NCBI RefSeq assembly: GCF_000518265.1
Contig: NZ_JADG01000013.1
Coordinates: 275,720 to 339,719 of the forward strand
Direction of reading: 5' to 3'
DNA from: Actinomadura oligospora ATCC 43269
GTDB taxonomy: Bacteria; Actinomycetota; Actinomycetes; Streptosporangiales; Streptosporangiaceae
DNA: 64,000 bases
In this document: piece after piece, positions 27,693 to 36,897 of the stretch
Position numbering within the stretch: the first letter of the stretch is position 1
Layout of the letters: each line of letters starts with the position of its first letter
Program-made: the position numbers and the translations under genes
The notes under the pieces: generated by a model
The model's input: only the letters and a program-made list of their open reading frames with translations
Told to the model about the DNA's origin: nothing
Database searches by the model: none

Positions 27693-28784
27693 TCAGTCGA
27701 CTCGCCAGGTGTCGCCGCTGGCCAGGAGGGCGGCCAGGTCGCCCTTGCCCTGGGATTCGGCGGCCTCGTCGAGCTGGTCGCGCATCAGTTCGTCGTAGGA
27801 CGGGCGGTCCACGTTGCGGAAGATGCCGATCGGGGTGTGCTCGAAGGCGGGGGAGTCGAGGCGGGACAGGGCGAACGCCTGGGACGGGTCGGGGTTGGAC
27901 GCGTCGTGGACGGCGATCTCGGACGGGTCGACGTCCGCGGTGTTCACGACCTCGAACGAGCCGGTCCGGGTGCGGCGCAGGGCCTTCTGGCCCTCGGCGC
28001 CGAACACGATCGGCTGCTTGTCCTCGAGGCGGACGGTGATGTCGTCCCGCACCGAGGCGTCCTTGAGCGGGTCGAACGCGCCGTCGTTGAAGATGTTGCA
28101 GTTCTGGTAGATCTCGACGAGGGCGGTGCCGCGGTGCTCGGCCGCCGCGCGCAGCACCGAGTGGAGGTGCTTGCGGTCGGAGTCGATCGTCCGGGCGACG
28201 AAGGTGCCCTCCGCGCCGATCGCCAGCGAGAGCGGGTTGAACGGGGCGTCCAGCGAGCCCATCGGGGTGGACTTGGTGATCTTCCCGGTCTCGGAGGTGG
28301 GCGAGTACTGGCCCTTGGTCAGCCCGTAGATCCGGTTGTTGAACAGCAGGATCTTCAGGTTGACGTTGCGGCGCAGCGCGTGGATCAGGTGGTTGCCGCC
28401 GATCGACAGCGCGTCGCCGTCACCGGTGACGACCCACACCGACAGGTCGGGCCGGGAGGTGGCGAGGCCGGTGGCGATCGCCGGGGCGCGGCCGTGGATC
28501 GAGTGGAACCCGTAGGTGTTCATGTAGTACGGGAACCGGGACGAGCAGCCGATGCCGGAGACGAAGGTGATGTTCTCCCGGCGCAGCCCGAGCTCGGGCA
28601 GGAAGGACTGGACGGCCGCCAGGATCGCGTAGTCCCCGCAGCCGGGGCACCAGCGGACCTCCTGGTCGGTCTTGAAGTCCTTCATGGTCTGCTTGGCGTC
28701 GGTCTTCGGCACCAGCGACAGCGCGAGGGGGCCGCCGCCGTCGACGCCGCCACCGTTGACGCCGTGGCCGTTGATCTCACTCAC
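27693..28784 (-). CDS. korB: 2-oxoacid:ferredoxin oxidoreductase, beta subunit
   Basis: KorB is the thiamine-diphosphate subunit of the enzyme that converts 2-oxoglutarate and CoA to succinyl-CoA with reduction of ferredoxin. The 363-residue product has four cysteines placed as cluster ligands: RWCPGCGDY (46 and 49), GIGCSS (80) and YQNCNIFN (229). The TPP-binding segment is GDGDALSIGGNH (121 onward). GTG start overlaps the korA stop by eight bases, so both subunits are co-translated. No separate delta ferredoxin subunit lies nearby, as usual for the actinobacterial two-subunit type. Confidence 0.94.
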   Translation of the reverse strand: MSEINGHGVNGGGVDGGGPLALSLVPKTDAKQTMKDFKTDQEVRWCPGCGDYAILAAVQSFLPELGLRRENITFVSGIGCSSRFPYYMNTYGFHSIHGRAPAIATGLATSRPDLSVWVVTGDGDALSIGGNHLIHALRRNVNLKILLFNNRIYGLTKGQYSPTSETGKITKSTPMGSLDAPFNPLSLAIGAEGTFVARTIDSDRKHLHSVLRAAAEHRGTALVEIYQNCNIFNDGAFDPLKDASVRDDITVRLEDKQPIVFGAEGQKALRRTRTGSFEVVNTADVDPSEIAVHDASNPDPSQAFALSRLDSPAFEHTPIGIFRNVDRPSYDELMRDQLDEAAESQGKGDLAALLASGDTWRVD

Positions 28785-30618
28785 TGTCGATCACATCCCG
28801 GATCACGCCCGCGAGCTCCTCGGCCTTGAAGGGCAGGCCGCGCACGCGGTTGTAGCTGACGACGTCGATGAGGAACCGGCCGCGCAGCAGCATCGCGAGC
28901 TGCCCGAGGTTGATCTCCGGCACCACGACCTTGTCGTAGGAACGGAGGACGGCCTCGGTGTTGGCCGGGAACGGGTTGAGGTGCCGCAGGTGCGCCTGGG
29001 CGATCGTGCCACCGGACTTGCGTACGCGCCGGACGGCCGCGGAGATCGCGCCGTACGTGCCGCCCCAGCCGAGCACCAGCACCCGGGCCTCGCCGGACGG
29101 GTCGTCCACCTCGAGCGGCTCGACGTCGTTCGCGATGCCGTCGACCTTGGCCTGCCGCAGGCGGACCATCTTGTCGTGGTTCGCCCCGTCGTAGGAGATG
29201 TTGCCGGACCCGTCGGCCTTCTCCAGGCCGCCGATCCGGTGCTCCAGGCCGGGGGTGCCGGGCACGGCCCACGGACGCGCGAGCGTCTCGGGGTCGCGCC
29301 TGAAGGGCTGGAAGTCGTCCTGGTCCGCCTCGGCGAAGCCCGGCTCGATCATCGGCAGGGAGTCGACCGCGGGGATCTTCCAGGGCTCGGAGCCGTTGGC
29401 GAGGTAGCCGTCCGACAGGACGATCACCGGGGTGCGGTACTTGACCGCGATCCGGGCGGCCTCCAGCGCGGCGTCGAAGCAGTCCGACGGGGAGCGCGGC
29501 GCGACAACCGGGACGGGGGCCTCGCCGTTGCGGCCGTACATGGCCTGCATGAGGTCGGCCTGCTCGGTCTTGGTCGGCAGACCCGTGGACGGCCCGGCCC
29601 GCTGCACGTCGATGACCAGCAGCGGAAGCTCGGTCGCGACCGCGAGGCCGATCGTCTCCGACTTCAGCGCGATGCCCGGCCCGGAGGTGGTGGTGACGCC
29701 GAGCGAGCCGCCGAAGGACGCGCCGAGCGCCGCTCCGACCGCCGCGATCTCGTCCTCGGCCTGGAACGTCCGGACGCCGAACCGCTTGTGCCGGGACAGC
29801 TCGTGCAGGATGTCGGAGGCCGGGGTGATCGGGTAGGAGCCGAGGAACACCGGCAGGCCGCTGCGCTCGCCGGCCGCGACCAGCCCGTAGGCCAGCGCGG
29901 TGTTGCCGGTGATGTTGCGGTACAGGCCGGGCGCGTGCTCGGCGGGCTTGATCTCGTACTGGACGGAGAACGCCTCGGTGGTCTCGCCGAACGACCAGCC
30001 CGCCTGGAAGGCCGCGATGTTGGCCTTCATGATCTCGGGCTTCTTGGCGAACTTACGTTCCAGAAAGGAGACCGTGCCCTCGGTGGGACGGTGGTAGAGC
30101 CAGCACAGAAGCCCGAGGGCGAACATGTTCTTGGCCCGCTCGGCGTCCTTCTTGGAGATGTCGAAGTCCGCGAGCGCCTTGACCGTCATCGAGGTGAGCG
30201 GCAGCGCGTGCACCCGAAACTCGCTGAGCGACTCGTCCTCGACCGGGCTCGCCGCGTACCCGACCTTGGCCAGGTTCCGCTTGGTGAACTCGTCGGTGTT
30301 GACGATCAGGTCGGCGCCGCGCGGCAGGTCGCCGAGGTTGGCCTTGAGCGCCGCCGGGTTCATCGCGACGAGCACGTTCGGCGCGTCGCCGGGGGTCAGG
30401 ATGTCGTGGTCGGCGAAGTGCAACTGGAAGCTGGACACGCCGGGGAGGGTGCCGGCCGGGGCGCGGATCTCGGCCGGGAAGTTCGGCAGGGTCGACAAGT
30501 CGTTGCCGAACGCCGCCGTCTCCTGGGTGAAGCGGTCACCGGTCAACTGCATACCGTCACCGGAGTCACCGGCGAAGCGGATGATGACGCGGTCGAGTTG
30601 CTGGACCTGTTTGGTCAC
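28777..30618 (-). CDS. korA: 2-oxoacid:ferredoxin oxidoreductase, fused gamma-alpha subunit
   Basis: A 613-residue fusion of the gamma domain (residues about 10-190; opening RVIIRFAGDSGDGMQLTG) and the alpha domain (about 215-600; GSYPITPASDILHELSRHK and FQAEDEIAAVGAALGASFGG). It pairs with KorB to form the CO2-releasing 2-oxoglutarate (or related 2-oxoacid) oxidoreductase. GTG start at 30618 with GAGGAGG nine bases upstream. The gene lies next to the second nuo cluster, which suggests that its reduced ferredoxin feeds that complex (inference). Confidence 0.94.
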   Translation of the reverse strand: MTKQVQQLDRVIIRFAGDSGDGMQLTGDRFTQETAAFGNDLSTLPNFPAEIRAPAGTLPGVSSFQLHFADHDILTPGDAPNVLVAMNPAALKANLGDLPRGADLIVNTDEFTKRNLAKVGYAASPVEDESLSEFRVHALPLTSMTVKALADFDISKKDAERAKNMFALGLLCWLYHRPTEGTVSFLERKFAKKPEIMKANIAAFQAGWSFGETTEAFSVQYEIKPAEHAPGLYRNITGNTALAYGLVAAGERSGLPVFLGSYPITPASDILHELSRHKRFGVRTFQAEDEIAAVGAALGASFGGSLGVTTTSGPGIALKSETIGLAVATELPLLVIDVQRAGPSTGLPTKTEQADLMQAMYGRNGEAPVPVVAPRSPSDCFDAALEAARIAVKYRTPVIVLSDGYLANGSEPWKIPAVDSLPMIEPGFAEADQDDFQPFRRDPETLARPWAVPGTPGLEHRIGGLEKADGSGNISYDGANHDKMVRLRQAKVDGIANDVEPLEVDDPSGEARVLVLGWGGTYGAISAAVRRVRKSGGTIAQAHLRHLNPFPANTEAVLRSYDKVVVPEINLGQLAMLLRGRFLIDVVSYNRVRGLPFKAEELAGVIRDVIDSE

Positions 30619-30682
30619 AGAGGAAGACCTCCTCGACGCGCAGCGTCCGTCCCGGAGGAGGAAACCGGGATCATGGCGCTAC

Positions 30683-30697
30683 TTAGGCTTACCTTCA
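30683..30697 (-). promoter_or_regulatory. Half iron-box-like sequence upstream of korA
   Basis: TTAGGCTTACCTTCA resembles one half of the IdeR/DmdR-type iron box; the other half is poorly matched. It lies 65 bases before the korA start. The gap 30619-31184 otherwise holds no gene I can support; a short minus-strand frame at 30969-31178 has no family-like character. Confidence 0.3.
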
Positions 30698-31184
30698 TCG
30701 TATGTCCGGGCCGCGGTGCCTCGGTCGGCATACCGTCGAGCCCAGGCCCCGCAATCTCAGGGGTAGCACCCGTGCGGGGCCGTCGTATCTCCGTCCTTGC
30801 GCGGTACGGGAATCAGGCCGTTCCGGACCGGAGGACGCACCGTCCGGGGCGGCTCCGAAACCGGCGGGATCGGCTGCCGGGACGCCCGGACGTCCAAGGC
30901 GTCCGCCGGGATCCCGTACCGGGGCCGACCCGGCGTCCCCGGCTCAGGGGCGATCGCGGGTCAGGGCGTCAGGCACGACGTCGACACAGGCAGCTGGTCA
31001 GTCGGCAGTAGTCGACGTGGAGTCGCCGGACGAGCACGGCACGTCGGAGGCTCCCCGGGGGCACGGGTTTCACGCCACGCACTATAAGCAGCGGCTTGCG
31101 CCCCGGTGTGCACCGCCCCCTGTCCCGAATCTCCCCTGTGTCCCAGGTCACGGTTCTCATGGTCCCCTGTCGCGCCACGGCTGG

Positions 31185-32441
31185 TCAGGGGGTGCCGGTC
31201 GGACGGCGCCGGTCGAGCTGGGCGAGCAGCTGCGGGACGCGGGACGACGAGACGGCCTCGCCCAGCACCCTTGCCTGAGCCTCGTACGCGTGCGCGCCCG
31301 GATCGTCCAGCGCCGACCGCATCCAGGACCGCCAGCCCTTGCTCGCCACTGTGCACCGCAGCACGAGCGAGCCGTTCGACGGGACGGCCCCCGAACCCGT
31401 GCAGGAGCCGAGAGCGCGGTGTTCCGCCAGGATCGTCACGCGCAGCGTCGCCCGCGCGCCCTGCGGCGGGGCGCCGTCCGGGCGGACGAGGGTGGCCGGG
31501 ACGCTGACCGTGCACGCCTCGGTGTTCTGGTCGCAGTTGACGAAGCTCAGCTTGCCCGGACGGAACCGGAGCGCCGGGTCGGCGGCCCCCGCGAGCGCGG
31601 CGACGCGTCCGCGCACCTCGGCGAACGCCTTCTTCGCGTCGGGGACGGCACCGACCGTGAACACCGGCTCGTCGCCGGCCGCCGCCTGCACCTTCAGGAG
31701 CGGGTTCGGCGCGTCCGCCCCGACGAGGTAGTCGGCGCGCGGCGTCTTCACCCGGTACGCGCGGACGTTCCCGACGTTCTCGGTGGACGGCTTGTCCGGC
31801 GCGGACGCGAGCCGCTTGGCGATCGTGTCCGGCGCGAACACGGCCCTGACGTCCAGGCCGGGCAGGTTCGCGGGGGCCTTCGTCCAGCGTCCCGCGTAGT
31901 CGGCGGCGTGCTCGGCCTCGCCGCCGTAGGTCTTCCAGAAGGACGCGGCGGCGCGAATGTAGGTGTCGCCGCCCGCCGCGACGACGTCCGCGTGCTCGGG
32001 ACCCGCGGTGAGCGTCCCGGACGCCGCGCCGCCCGCGAACACGGTCAGCGTCAGGCGGACGGGCTTTCCGTCGCTGCGGACCGTCCCGTCGTAGCGGACG
32101 CCCGTCGCCGCCAGCAGCCGCTGCCGCGCGGCCGACGCCCAGGGCGCGGTGGCCTGCGGCTTCGCGCCGCCCCGCCGCTTCTTCCCCGAGTCACCGCCGG
32201 TCAGCATGAACGCCGCGGCCCCCAGCGCGATCGCGACCACCGCCGCACCCGCGATGAGCACCGGCGACGGCACTCCGAGCACCCGCCCGAGCGCCTTCTT
32301 CCCAGGCGCCCCCGCCACCCCGCCCGGGACGGGTGCCTCAGGTGGGACGGGCGCCCCGGGCAGGCCGGGCGTCTCAGGTGGAAGGTTCCCGACGGGGGGA
32401 GAAGGGGGTGCGGGGGACGTCCCCTCCTGATTGGAACTCAC
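31185..32441 (-). CDS. Membrane-anchored extracytoplasmic protein, paralogue 1 of 3
   Basis: A 418-residue protein with a Pro-rich cytoplasmic start (1-50), a membrane helix at about 58-80 and a large outer domain (about 95-400). The outer domain begins with QRLLAATGVRYDGTVRSDG and contains cysteines in FVNCDQNTEACTV and LGSCTGSG...LRCTV, placed as in the next two genes (CKSFGNPCTV; GDCTSSG...VQCTI), so they are distant paralogues. The fold is reminiscent of LppX/LprG-type lipoprotein domains that sense or carry lipids, but that is a guess. GTG start. Function unknown. Confidence 0.7.
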   Translation of the reverse strand: MSSNQEGTSPAPPSPPVGNLPPETPGLPGAPVPPEAPVPGGVAGAPGKKALGRVLGVPSPVLIAGAAVVAIALGAAAFMLTGGDSGKKRRGGAKPQATAPWASAARQRLLAATGVRYDGTVRSDGKPVRLTLTVFAGGAASGTLTAGPEHADVVAAGGDTYIRAAASFWKTYGGEAEHAADYAGRWTKAPANLPGLDVRAVFAPDTIAKRLASAPDKPSTENVGNVRAYRVKTPRADYLVGADAPNPLLKVQAAAGDEPVFTVGAVPDAKKAFAEVRGRVAALAGAADPALRFRPGKLSFVNCDQNTEACTVSVPATLVRPDGAPPQGARATLRVTILAEHRALGSCTGSGAVPSNGSLVLRCTVASKGWRSWMRSALDDPGAHAYEAQARVLGEAVSSSRVPQLLAQLDRRRPTGTP

Positions 32442-32469
32442 GCAGCGCTCTTCCTGCCGACGACCGGAT

Positions 32470-32521
32470 CAAGAACAAAGAGTGCCGGACGGGACGCACT
32501 GGTGCAGCCCGTCCGGCACTC
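32470..32521 (-). terminator. Intrinsic terminator between two of the paralogues
   Basis: Arms of 14 bases (GAGTGCCGGACGGG at 32480-32493 and complement at 32508-32521), 14-base loop. Read on the minus strand the hairpin is followed by TTTGTTCTTG, so it ends the gene whose stop is at 32557. Confidence 0.85.
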
Positions 32522-32556
32522 CGCATGCCGGGTCTCCCGCTCTTACCCCGAGGCCG

Positions 32557-33900
32557 TCACTCGGAGTCCAGGTTCCGCTGGAGCGTCTGGACGTCGGCGG
32601 ACGACATGGCGAGCGACACCGCGTACGGCGTCACCCACACCCGGTTGTAGTTCTTGCCCGTCCGGGCCCACTCGCCGCCGGAGATCGTGCACTGCACCGG
32701 GACGTCGTCGTAGGACGTGACCGTGCCGGAGCTGGTGCAGTCGCCGAAGTACTTCCCGCCGTCCTGCTTCTCGGTCAGCTTGAAGGTGACCTTGACCGTG
32801 ATGGACGACAGCGAGCCGCGGATGCTCCAGACCTCGGCCTTCACCGTGCACGGGTTGCCGAAGGACTTGCAGCTGACGAACTGCGCCTTGCCCTGGATGC
32901 GGGCGGTGTGGTCGGAGTCGACCGCGTCCGACAGCTGTCCCATCTGGGACCGCATGTCGCCGAGCGCCGGGGCCGCCGCGCCGCCGGACAGCGGGGTGAC
33001 GTCCGCGCTGACCGTCGGGTAGCTGCTCTCGTAGCGCAGCAGCTGCGGGTCGCCGTCGGCCGTGACGTAGAAGCTCGTCCCGATCGCGGTGATCTTGATG
33101 GCCTTCTTGCCCTGCGCCGTCGTCTTGGTCGTCGTGAGGCGGTACTTGCTGTACTTGCGCATCTCGTCGGCGACCGCGGTCGGAGTGAGGTCCTCCTTGA
33201 AGTCGACCGAGAGGTCGCTGGAGCTCAGCGCGCCCCACTGGTCGCCGTCCTTGAGCATCCCGGAGTTGACCGTGGAGGTGAACTTGCCCGACCAGTACGA
33301 CTTGGGCGCCTTCACGAACAGCTTGTCGTCGGCCGACAGGAACGTGACGTTCTGGCCGCTCCACTGGACGGGCCCGTAGGCGCGACCGCCCTTGGTCACC
33401 TTGATCTCGCCGTTCAGCGAGTCCGACGACGAGCCGATCGTGCCCTTGTAGCTGAGCACGCGCGCGGCGGCGACGGCGTCGGCGGCCTTGGTGAGGCGGT
33501 CGGCCGGCTTCTGGCCGCCGTTGTTGACGACCACGACGACGACCACGACCACGATGATCGCGACGAGCAGCACCGCGCCGCCGATGATCGCGGCGATCAG
33601 GCCGCCGTTGCCTCCCGACTTGGGGGGCGCCATCGGCGGGGGCATCCCCGGTCCGGGCGGCATGCCGGGGCCGGGCGGCGGCGGGCTGTAGAACGGCGGC
33701 GGCGTTTCGGGCGTGCCGTAGCCGGGCGCTCCAGGCACGCCGGGCGGCCCGTATCCGGGAGCGCCGGGCGCTCCGGGCGCGCCGGGATACCCGGGCCCGC
33801 CCGCCCCACCGGGACCTCCGGGGCCCTCGGGCGGCGGAGGCGGCCAGGAGGGACCGGCCGGGGGGTCCCATCCGGGCGGTGGCGGCGGAGGACTGCTCAT
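32557..33900 (-). CDS. Membrane-anchored extracytoplasmic protein, paralogue 2 of 3
   Basis: A 447-residue protein with a Pro/Gly-rich cytoplasmic start (about 95 residues, with repeats such as GAPGAPGYGPPG), one helix made almost entirely of Ile, Val and Leu (LIAAIIGGAVLLVAIIVVVV), and an outer domain of about 310 residues. Shared landmarks with the third paralogue are KVTKGGRAYGPVQW, KAIKITAIGTSFYV, the cysteines in CKSFGNPCTV and the end VQCTISGGEWARTG. ATG 33900 is preferred, with GGAAGG ten bases upstream. Function unknown; likely envelope protein. Confidence 0.78.
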   Translation of the reverse strand: MSSPPPPPPGWDPPAGPSWPPPPPEGPGGPGGAGGPGYPGAPGAPGAPGYGPPGVPGAPGYGTPETPPPFYSPPPPGPGMPPGPGMPPPMAPPKSGGNGGLIAAIIGGAVLLVAIIVVVVVVVVVNNGGQKPADRLTKAADAVAAARVLSYKGTIGSSSDSLNGEIKVTKGGRAYGPVQWSGQNVTFLSADDKLFVKAPKSYWSGKFTSTVNSGMLKDGDQWGALSSSDLSVDFKEDLTPTAVADEMRKYSKYRLTTTKTTAQGKKAIKITAIGTSFYVTADGDPQLLRYESSYPTVSADVTPLSGGAAAPALGDMRSQMGQLSDAVDSDHTARIQGKAQFVSCKSFGNPCTVKAEVWSIRGSLSSITVKVTFKLTEKQDGGKYFGDCTSSGTVTSYDDVPVQCTISGGEWARTGKNYNRVWVTPYAVSLAMSSADVQTLQRNLDSE

Positions 33901-33916
33901 CCGGTCACATCCTTCC

Positions 33917-33930
33917 AGGTCATATGACCT
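33917..33930. promoter_or_regulatory. 14-base perfect palindrome in the leader of paralogue 2
   Basis: AGGTCATATGACCT lies 17 bases before the start codon of the paralogue at 32557-33900. It is placed where an operator could act; no regulator can be named. Confidence 0.4.
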
Positions 33931-34011
33931 CAAATGCCTGTCCAGTGTGCAGCAAAGGTGGGGGTCCTTGATCCCTGAGCCCCCAATTGACGGTTAATTG
34001 TGAGCTTTGAG

Positions 34012-35295
34012 TTATTCGTCGGCCAGTGCGCGTTGCATGCGGGGAACGTCCTGAAGGCCCATCGCCAGTTGGAACGCGGCGGTGTAGACCCACACCGTCT
34101 TGTACTCGCTACCGTGCTTCGCCCACTCGCCGCCGGAGACCGTGCACTGGACCGGTTGCGACTGCCCCGCCGGGACGACGCCGTCCGCCCGGCAGTCGCC
34201 GAACACCTTGCCCCCTCCGTTCCGCTCCGACGCCAGGCGGAAGTACGCCCTGATCCGGGCCGGTCCGGACGTGCCCGGATCCGGCTGGACCTTCACGCTG
34301 ACCGTGCAGGGACGGCCGAACGTGCCGCAGCCGGTGAACTCCGGCTTCGCGGCCACCTTCGCGCGCCGGGACGCGTCGAACGCGTCGCCGAGCCGTCCCA
34401 TGTCGGTCATCACGTCCGCGACCGTAGCGGGCCCCGCCGACACCGGCTGAGCCGTCACATCCGCCGCGATCTTCGGATAGGACAACTCGTACCGCAGCAG
34501 TTCGTGCCCGCCCGTCCGGGAAATGTAGAACGCGACGTCACTCGTGCTGATCTTGATCGCCTTGCGGCCGCGCGCCGTCGTCTCGGACCGGGTCGTGCGC
34601 AGCCCCGCGTACCGGCGCATCAGCGCGGCCATCGCGGGCGGCGACAGCGCGCCCTTGAAGTCCAGGCCGAGCTCGTCCGGGGCGATGGCTCCCCAGTAGT
34701 CGCCGTCCGGGAGGAGCGCGGCGTCCGTTGTGTACACCTGCATCCGACTCGTCCACGCCGACTTCGGTTCCTTCAGAAAGACACGCCCGTCTGCGGCGAG
34801 CAGCGTCGCGGCGGTGCCACCCCAGGTCACCGGTCCGTACGCGCGGCCACCTTTGGTCACTTTCAGCTTCCCGGTCAGCGTCTGCGACGTGGAACTGATG
34901 GTCCCGGAGTAGGTGAGCGTGCGGACGTTCGCGAGCGCGGAGGCCGCCTTGAGCAACGTGTCGCGCGGCTTCTCCTTCGTGTTCTCCCGGACGGTCAGGA
35001 CGACCGCCACGCTCACGAGCCCGAGGAGCAGGAGCGTCCCGAACGCCACTCCGACGACGAGTCCCGTCCGTCGGCGCGCGCCCGTCGGCGGAGACCCGCC
35101 CGTCGGCGCGGGAACCTCGCCCGGACGCGCGGGATAGAACGGCGGCGGCGTGCTCGCGCCCTCCTCCGAACCCCCGTGCGGCCCGTACTGCGGCCCCGGT
35201 GGAGGAGGGGACGGCGGGGGCGTGGCGGGCCCTGGCATCTCCCACCATTCGGGACGTCCGGACGGAGGCTCCCAGCCGGACGGCGGTGTGCCCAT
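34012..35295 (-). CDS. Membrane-anchored extracytoplasmic protein, paralogue 3 of 3
   Basis: A 427-residue protein with a Pro-rich start, a membrane helix at about residues 78-102 (TGLVVGVAFGTLLLLGLVSV) and an outer domain close to that of paralogue 2: KVTKGGRAYGPVTWGG, KAIKISTSDVAFYI, CGTFGRPCTVSVKV, VQCTVSGGEWAKHG. ATG 35295 is chosen because GAGAGGA precedes it; longer readings run into the region upstream of nuoA2. It is divergent from nuoA2. Function unknown. Confidence 0.78.
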   Translation of the reverse strand: MGTPPSGWEPPSGRPEWWEMPGPATPPPSPPPPGPQYGPHGGSEEGASTPPPFYPARPGEVPAPTGGSPPTGARRRTGLVVGVAFGTLLLLGLVSVAVVLTVRENTKEKPRDTLLKAASALANVRTLTYSGTISSTSQTLTGKLKVTKGGRAYGPVTWGGTAATLLAADGRVFLKEPKSAWTSRMQVYTTDAALLPDGDYWGAIAPDELGLDFKGALSPPAMAALMRRYAGLRTTRSETTARGRKAIKISTSDVAFYISRTGGHELLRYELSYPKIAADVTAQPVSAGPATVADVMTDMGRLGDAFDASRRAKVAAKPEFTGCGTFGRPCTVSVKVQPDPGTSGPARIRAYFRLASERNGGGKVFGDCRADGVVPAGQSQPVQCTVSGGEWAKHGSEYKTVWVYTAAFQLAMGLQDVPRMQRALADE

Positions 35296-35476
35296 GGTGA
35301 TCACGTCCTCTCCGGTCGCCGCGCCTGCCGTCGGAATCCACCTGAACGAGGTGTTTCCTCCCACCAACGTGAGGCGAAGAATCCGGTTTGTGAACCCGTC
35401 AGATGCGTGGGCCGCGCTACGCCTCACGCCGGAGCCGGTCGGGGATACTTGACGGGACCCGGCCACGGAGGAGCCC

Positions 35477-35848
35477 GTGCAGGACTATTTCCACACGTAC
35501 GGCGTCGTCGCCGCGCTGCTCGCGGTCGGCGGCGGCATCGTCGGCGGCGGCCTCGCCGCGAACCGGCTGCTGCGTCCGAACCGTCCGACCGGAGAGAAGC
35601 TCACCACCTACGAGTGCGGCGTCGACCCGGTCGGCGACGGGTGGGCGCAGTCCTACGTCCGCTACTACGTCTTCGCGTACCTGTACGTCGTGTTCGCCGT
35701 GGACGCGGTGTTCCTCTTCCCCTGGGCGACGGTGTTCTCCGCGCCGGGCTACGGCATGACGACGCTGGGGGAGATGTTCGTCTTCCTGGCCTTCCTCGCC
35801 GTCGGCCTCGCCTACGCGGGCAAGAAGGGCGTCCTGTCATGGGTATGA
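35477..35848 (+). CDS. nuoA: NuoA of the second complex I cluster
   Basis: First gene of the second nuo cluster. 123 residues, three helices, with the conserved YECGVDPVGD loop and the acidic helix FAVDAVFLFPWA. GTG start with GGAGGAG at 35467-35473; a GATACT at 35441-35446 could be its -10 element. The stop overlaps the nuoB start (ATGA). Confidence 0.93.
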   Translation: MQDYFHTYGVVAALLAVGGGIVGGGLAANRLLRPNRPTGEKLTTYECGVDPVGDGWAQSYVRYYVFAYLYVVFAVDAVFLFPWATVFSAPGYGMTTLGEMFVFLAFLAVGLAYAGKKGVLSWV

Positions 35849-36897
35849 GCGGCGCGCGCGACGGTGTGGGCGACCAGGTCTCCGGCGCGCGCGGCGGTGT
35901 GGGCGGCGCGGCGAAGGGCGTGGGTCACAATGGCGGCATGAGCGCCGTGGATCTTCCGTCGCCCACCGTCGGTCCCCTGTCCCGGCTCGCGCCCAAGCCG
36001 GTGCGGTTCGTCCTCAACTGGGGGCGCCGCTACTCGCTGTGGGTCTTCAACTTCGGGCTCGCCTGCTGCGCCATCGAGTTCATCGCGACGTCGATGAGCC
36101 GCCACGACTTCATCCGGCTCGGCGTGATCCCGTTCGCGCCCGGCCCCCGCCAGGCCGACCTGATGGTGGTGTCCGGGACGGTCAGCGACAAGATGGCCCC
36201 GGCCGTCCGCCGCCTGTACGAGCAGATGCCCGAGCCGAAGTACGTCATCTCGTTCGGCGCGTGCTCCAACTGCGGCGGCCCCTACTGGGACTCGTACTGC
36301 GTCACCAAGGGCGTCGACCAGATCATCCCGGTGGACGTGTACGTGCCCGGCTGCCCGCCGCGTCCCGAGGCGCTGCTGCACGGCATCATCCGCCTCCAGG
36401 AGAAGATCGCCGCCGAGTCGCTCGGCGACCGGTACCAGGGCGGGTCCGGCGCCGAGACCGTCCTGCCGCCGCCTCCGCCGCGTCCACTTCCGGCCACGGT
36501 GCTGCGCCGCCCGATCCAACCCGCCCCGCCGCCGCCCGAACCCGAGCCCGAGCCCGCGCCGGAACCCCGGCCCGAGCCCGAGCCGCCCGCGTCGGACGCG
36601 ATCACGCAGCCCGTGCCCCAACCCGAGTCCCCGGACACGGCCGCGACGAGGCCCGTCCCACCAGTGACCGAGCCGACCGCCGAGCCCGCCGCCGTTGAGC
36701 CGGATGCCCCGACCATCCCCACCAGAACCGTGGGGCACCCGGACGCGACGCGTCCCCTGGAGACGCCGCCATCCGCCGAGAACGGCAACGGCAACGGGCG
36801 TAAGCGCAGGTCACGCCTCGAGGACCACGACCCGTCGATCATCCCCGGCCTCATGGACGACGACGGTGGCGACGACCAGATGGGCAGGACGCGGTGA
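35845..36897 (+). CDS. nuoB: NuoB of the second cluster with long Pro/Glu-rich tail
   Basis: NuoB holds cluster N2, the last Fe-S centre before quinone. All four ligands are there: the double Cys in LACCAIEF, one in GACSNCGGPYW and one in VPGCPPRPEA. The core is about residues 30-200; it is followed by about 150 residues rich in Pro, Glu and Ala, ending in a basic KRRSR and an acidic DDDGGDD stretch, absent from ordinary NuoB. ATG 35845 overlaps the nuoA stop; ATG 35938 (MSAVDLPSP) is an alternative that fits homologues in length. Confidence 0.92.
   Translation: MSGARDGVGDQVSGARGGVGGAAKGVGHNGGMSAVDLPSPTVGPLSRLAPKPVRFVLNWGRRYSLWVFNFGLACCAIEFIATSMSRHDFIRLGVIPFAPGPRQADLMVVSGTVSDKMAPAVRRLYEQMPEPKYVISFGACSNCGGPYWDSYCVTKGVDQIIPVDVYVPGCPPRPEALLHGIIRLQEKIAAESLGDRYQGGSGAETVLPPPPPRPLPATVLRRPIQPAPPPPEPEPEPAPEPRPEPEPPASDAITQPVPQPESPDTAATRPVPPVTEPTAEPAAVEPDAPTIPTRTVGHPDATRPLETPPSAENGNGNGRKRRSRLEDHDPSIIPGLMDDDGGDDQMGRTR

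Noticed and set aside
30961..31515. Minus-strand frame of 184 residues near korA
   Set aside because: Overlaps paralogue 1 out of frame and consists of low-complexity Arg/Pro/Gly sequence.
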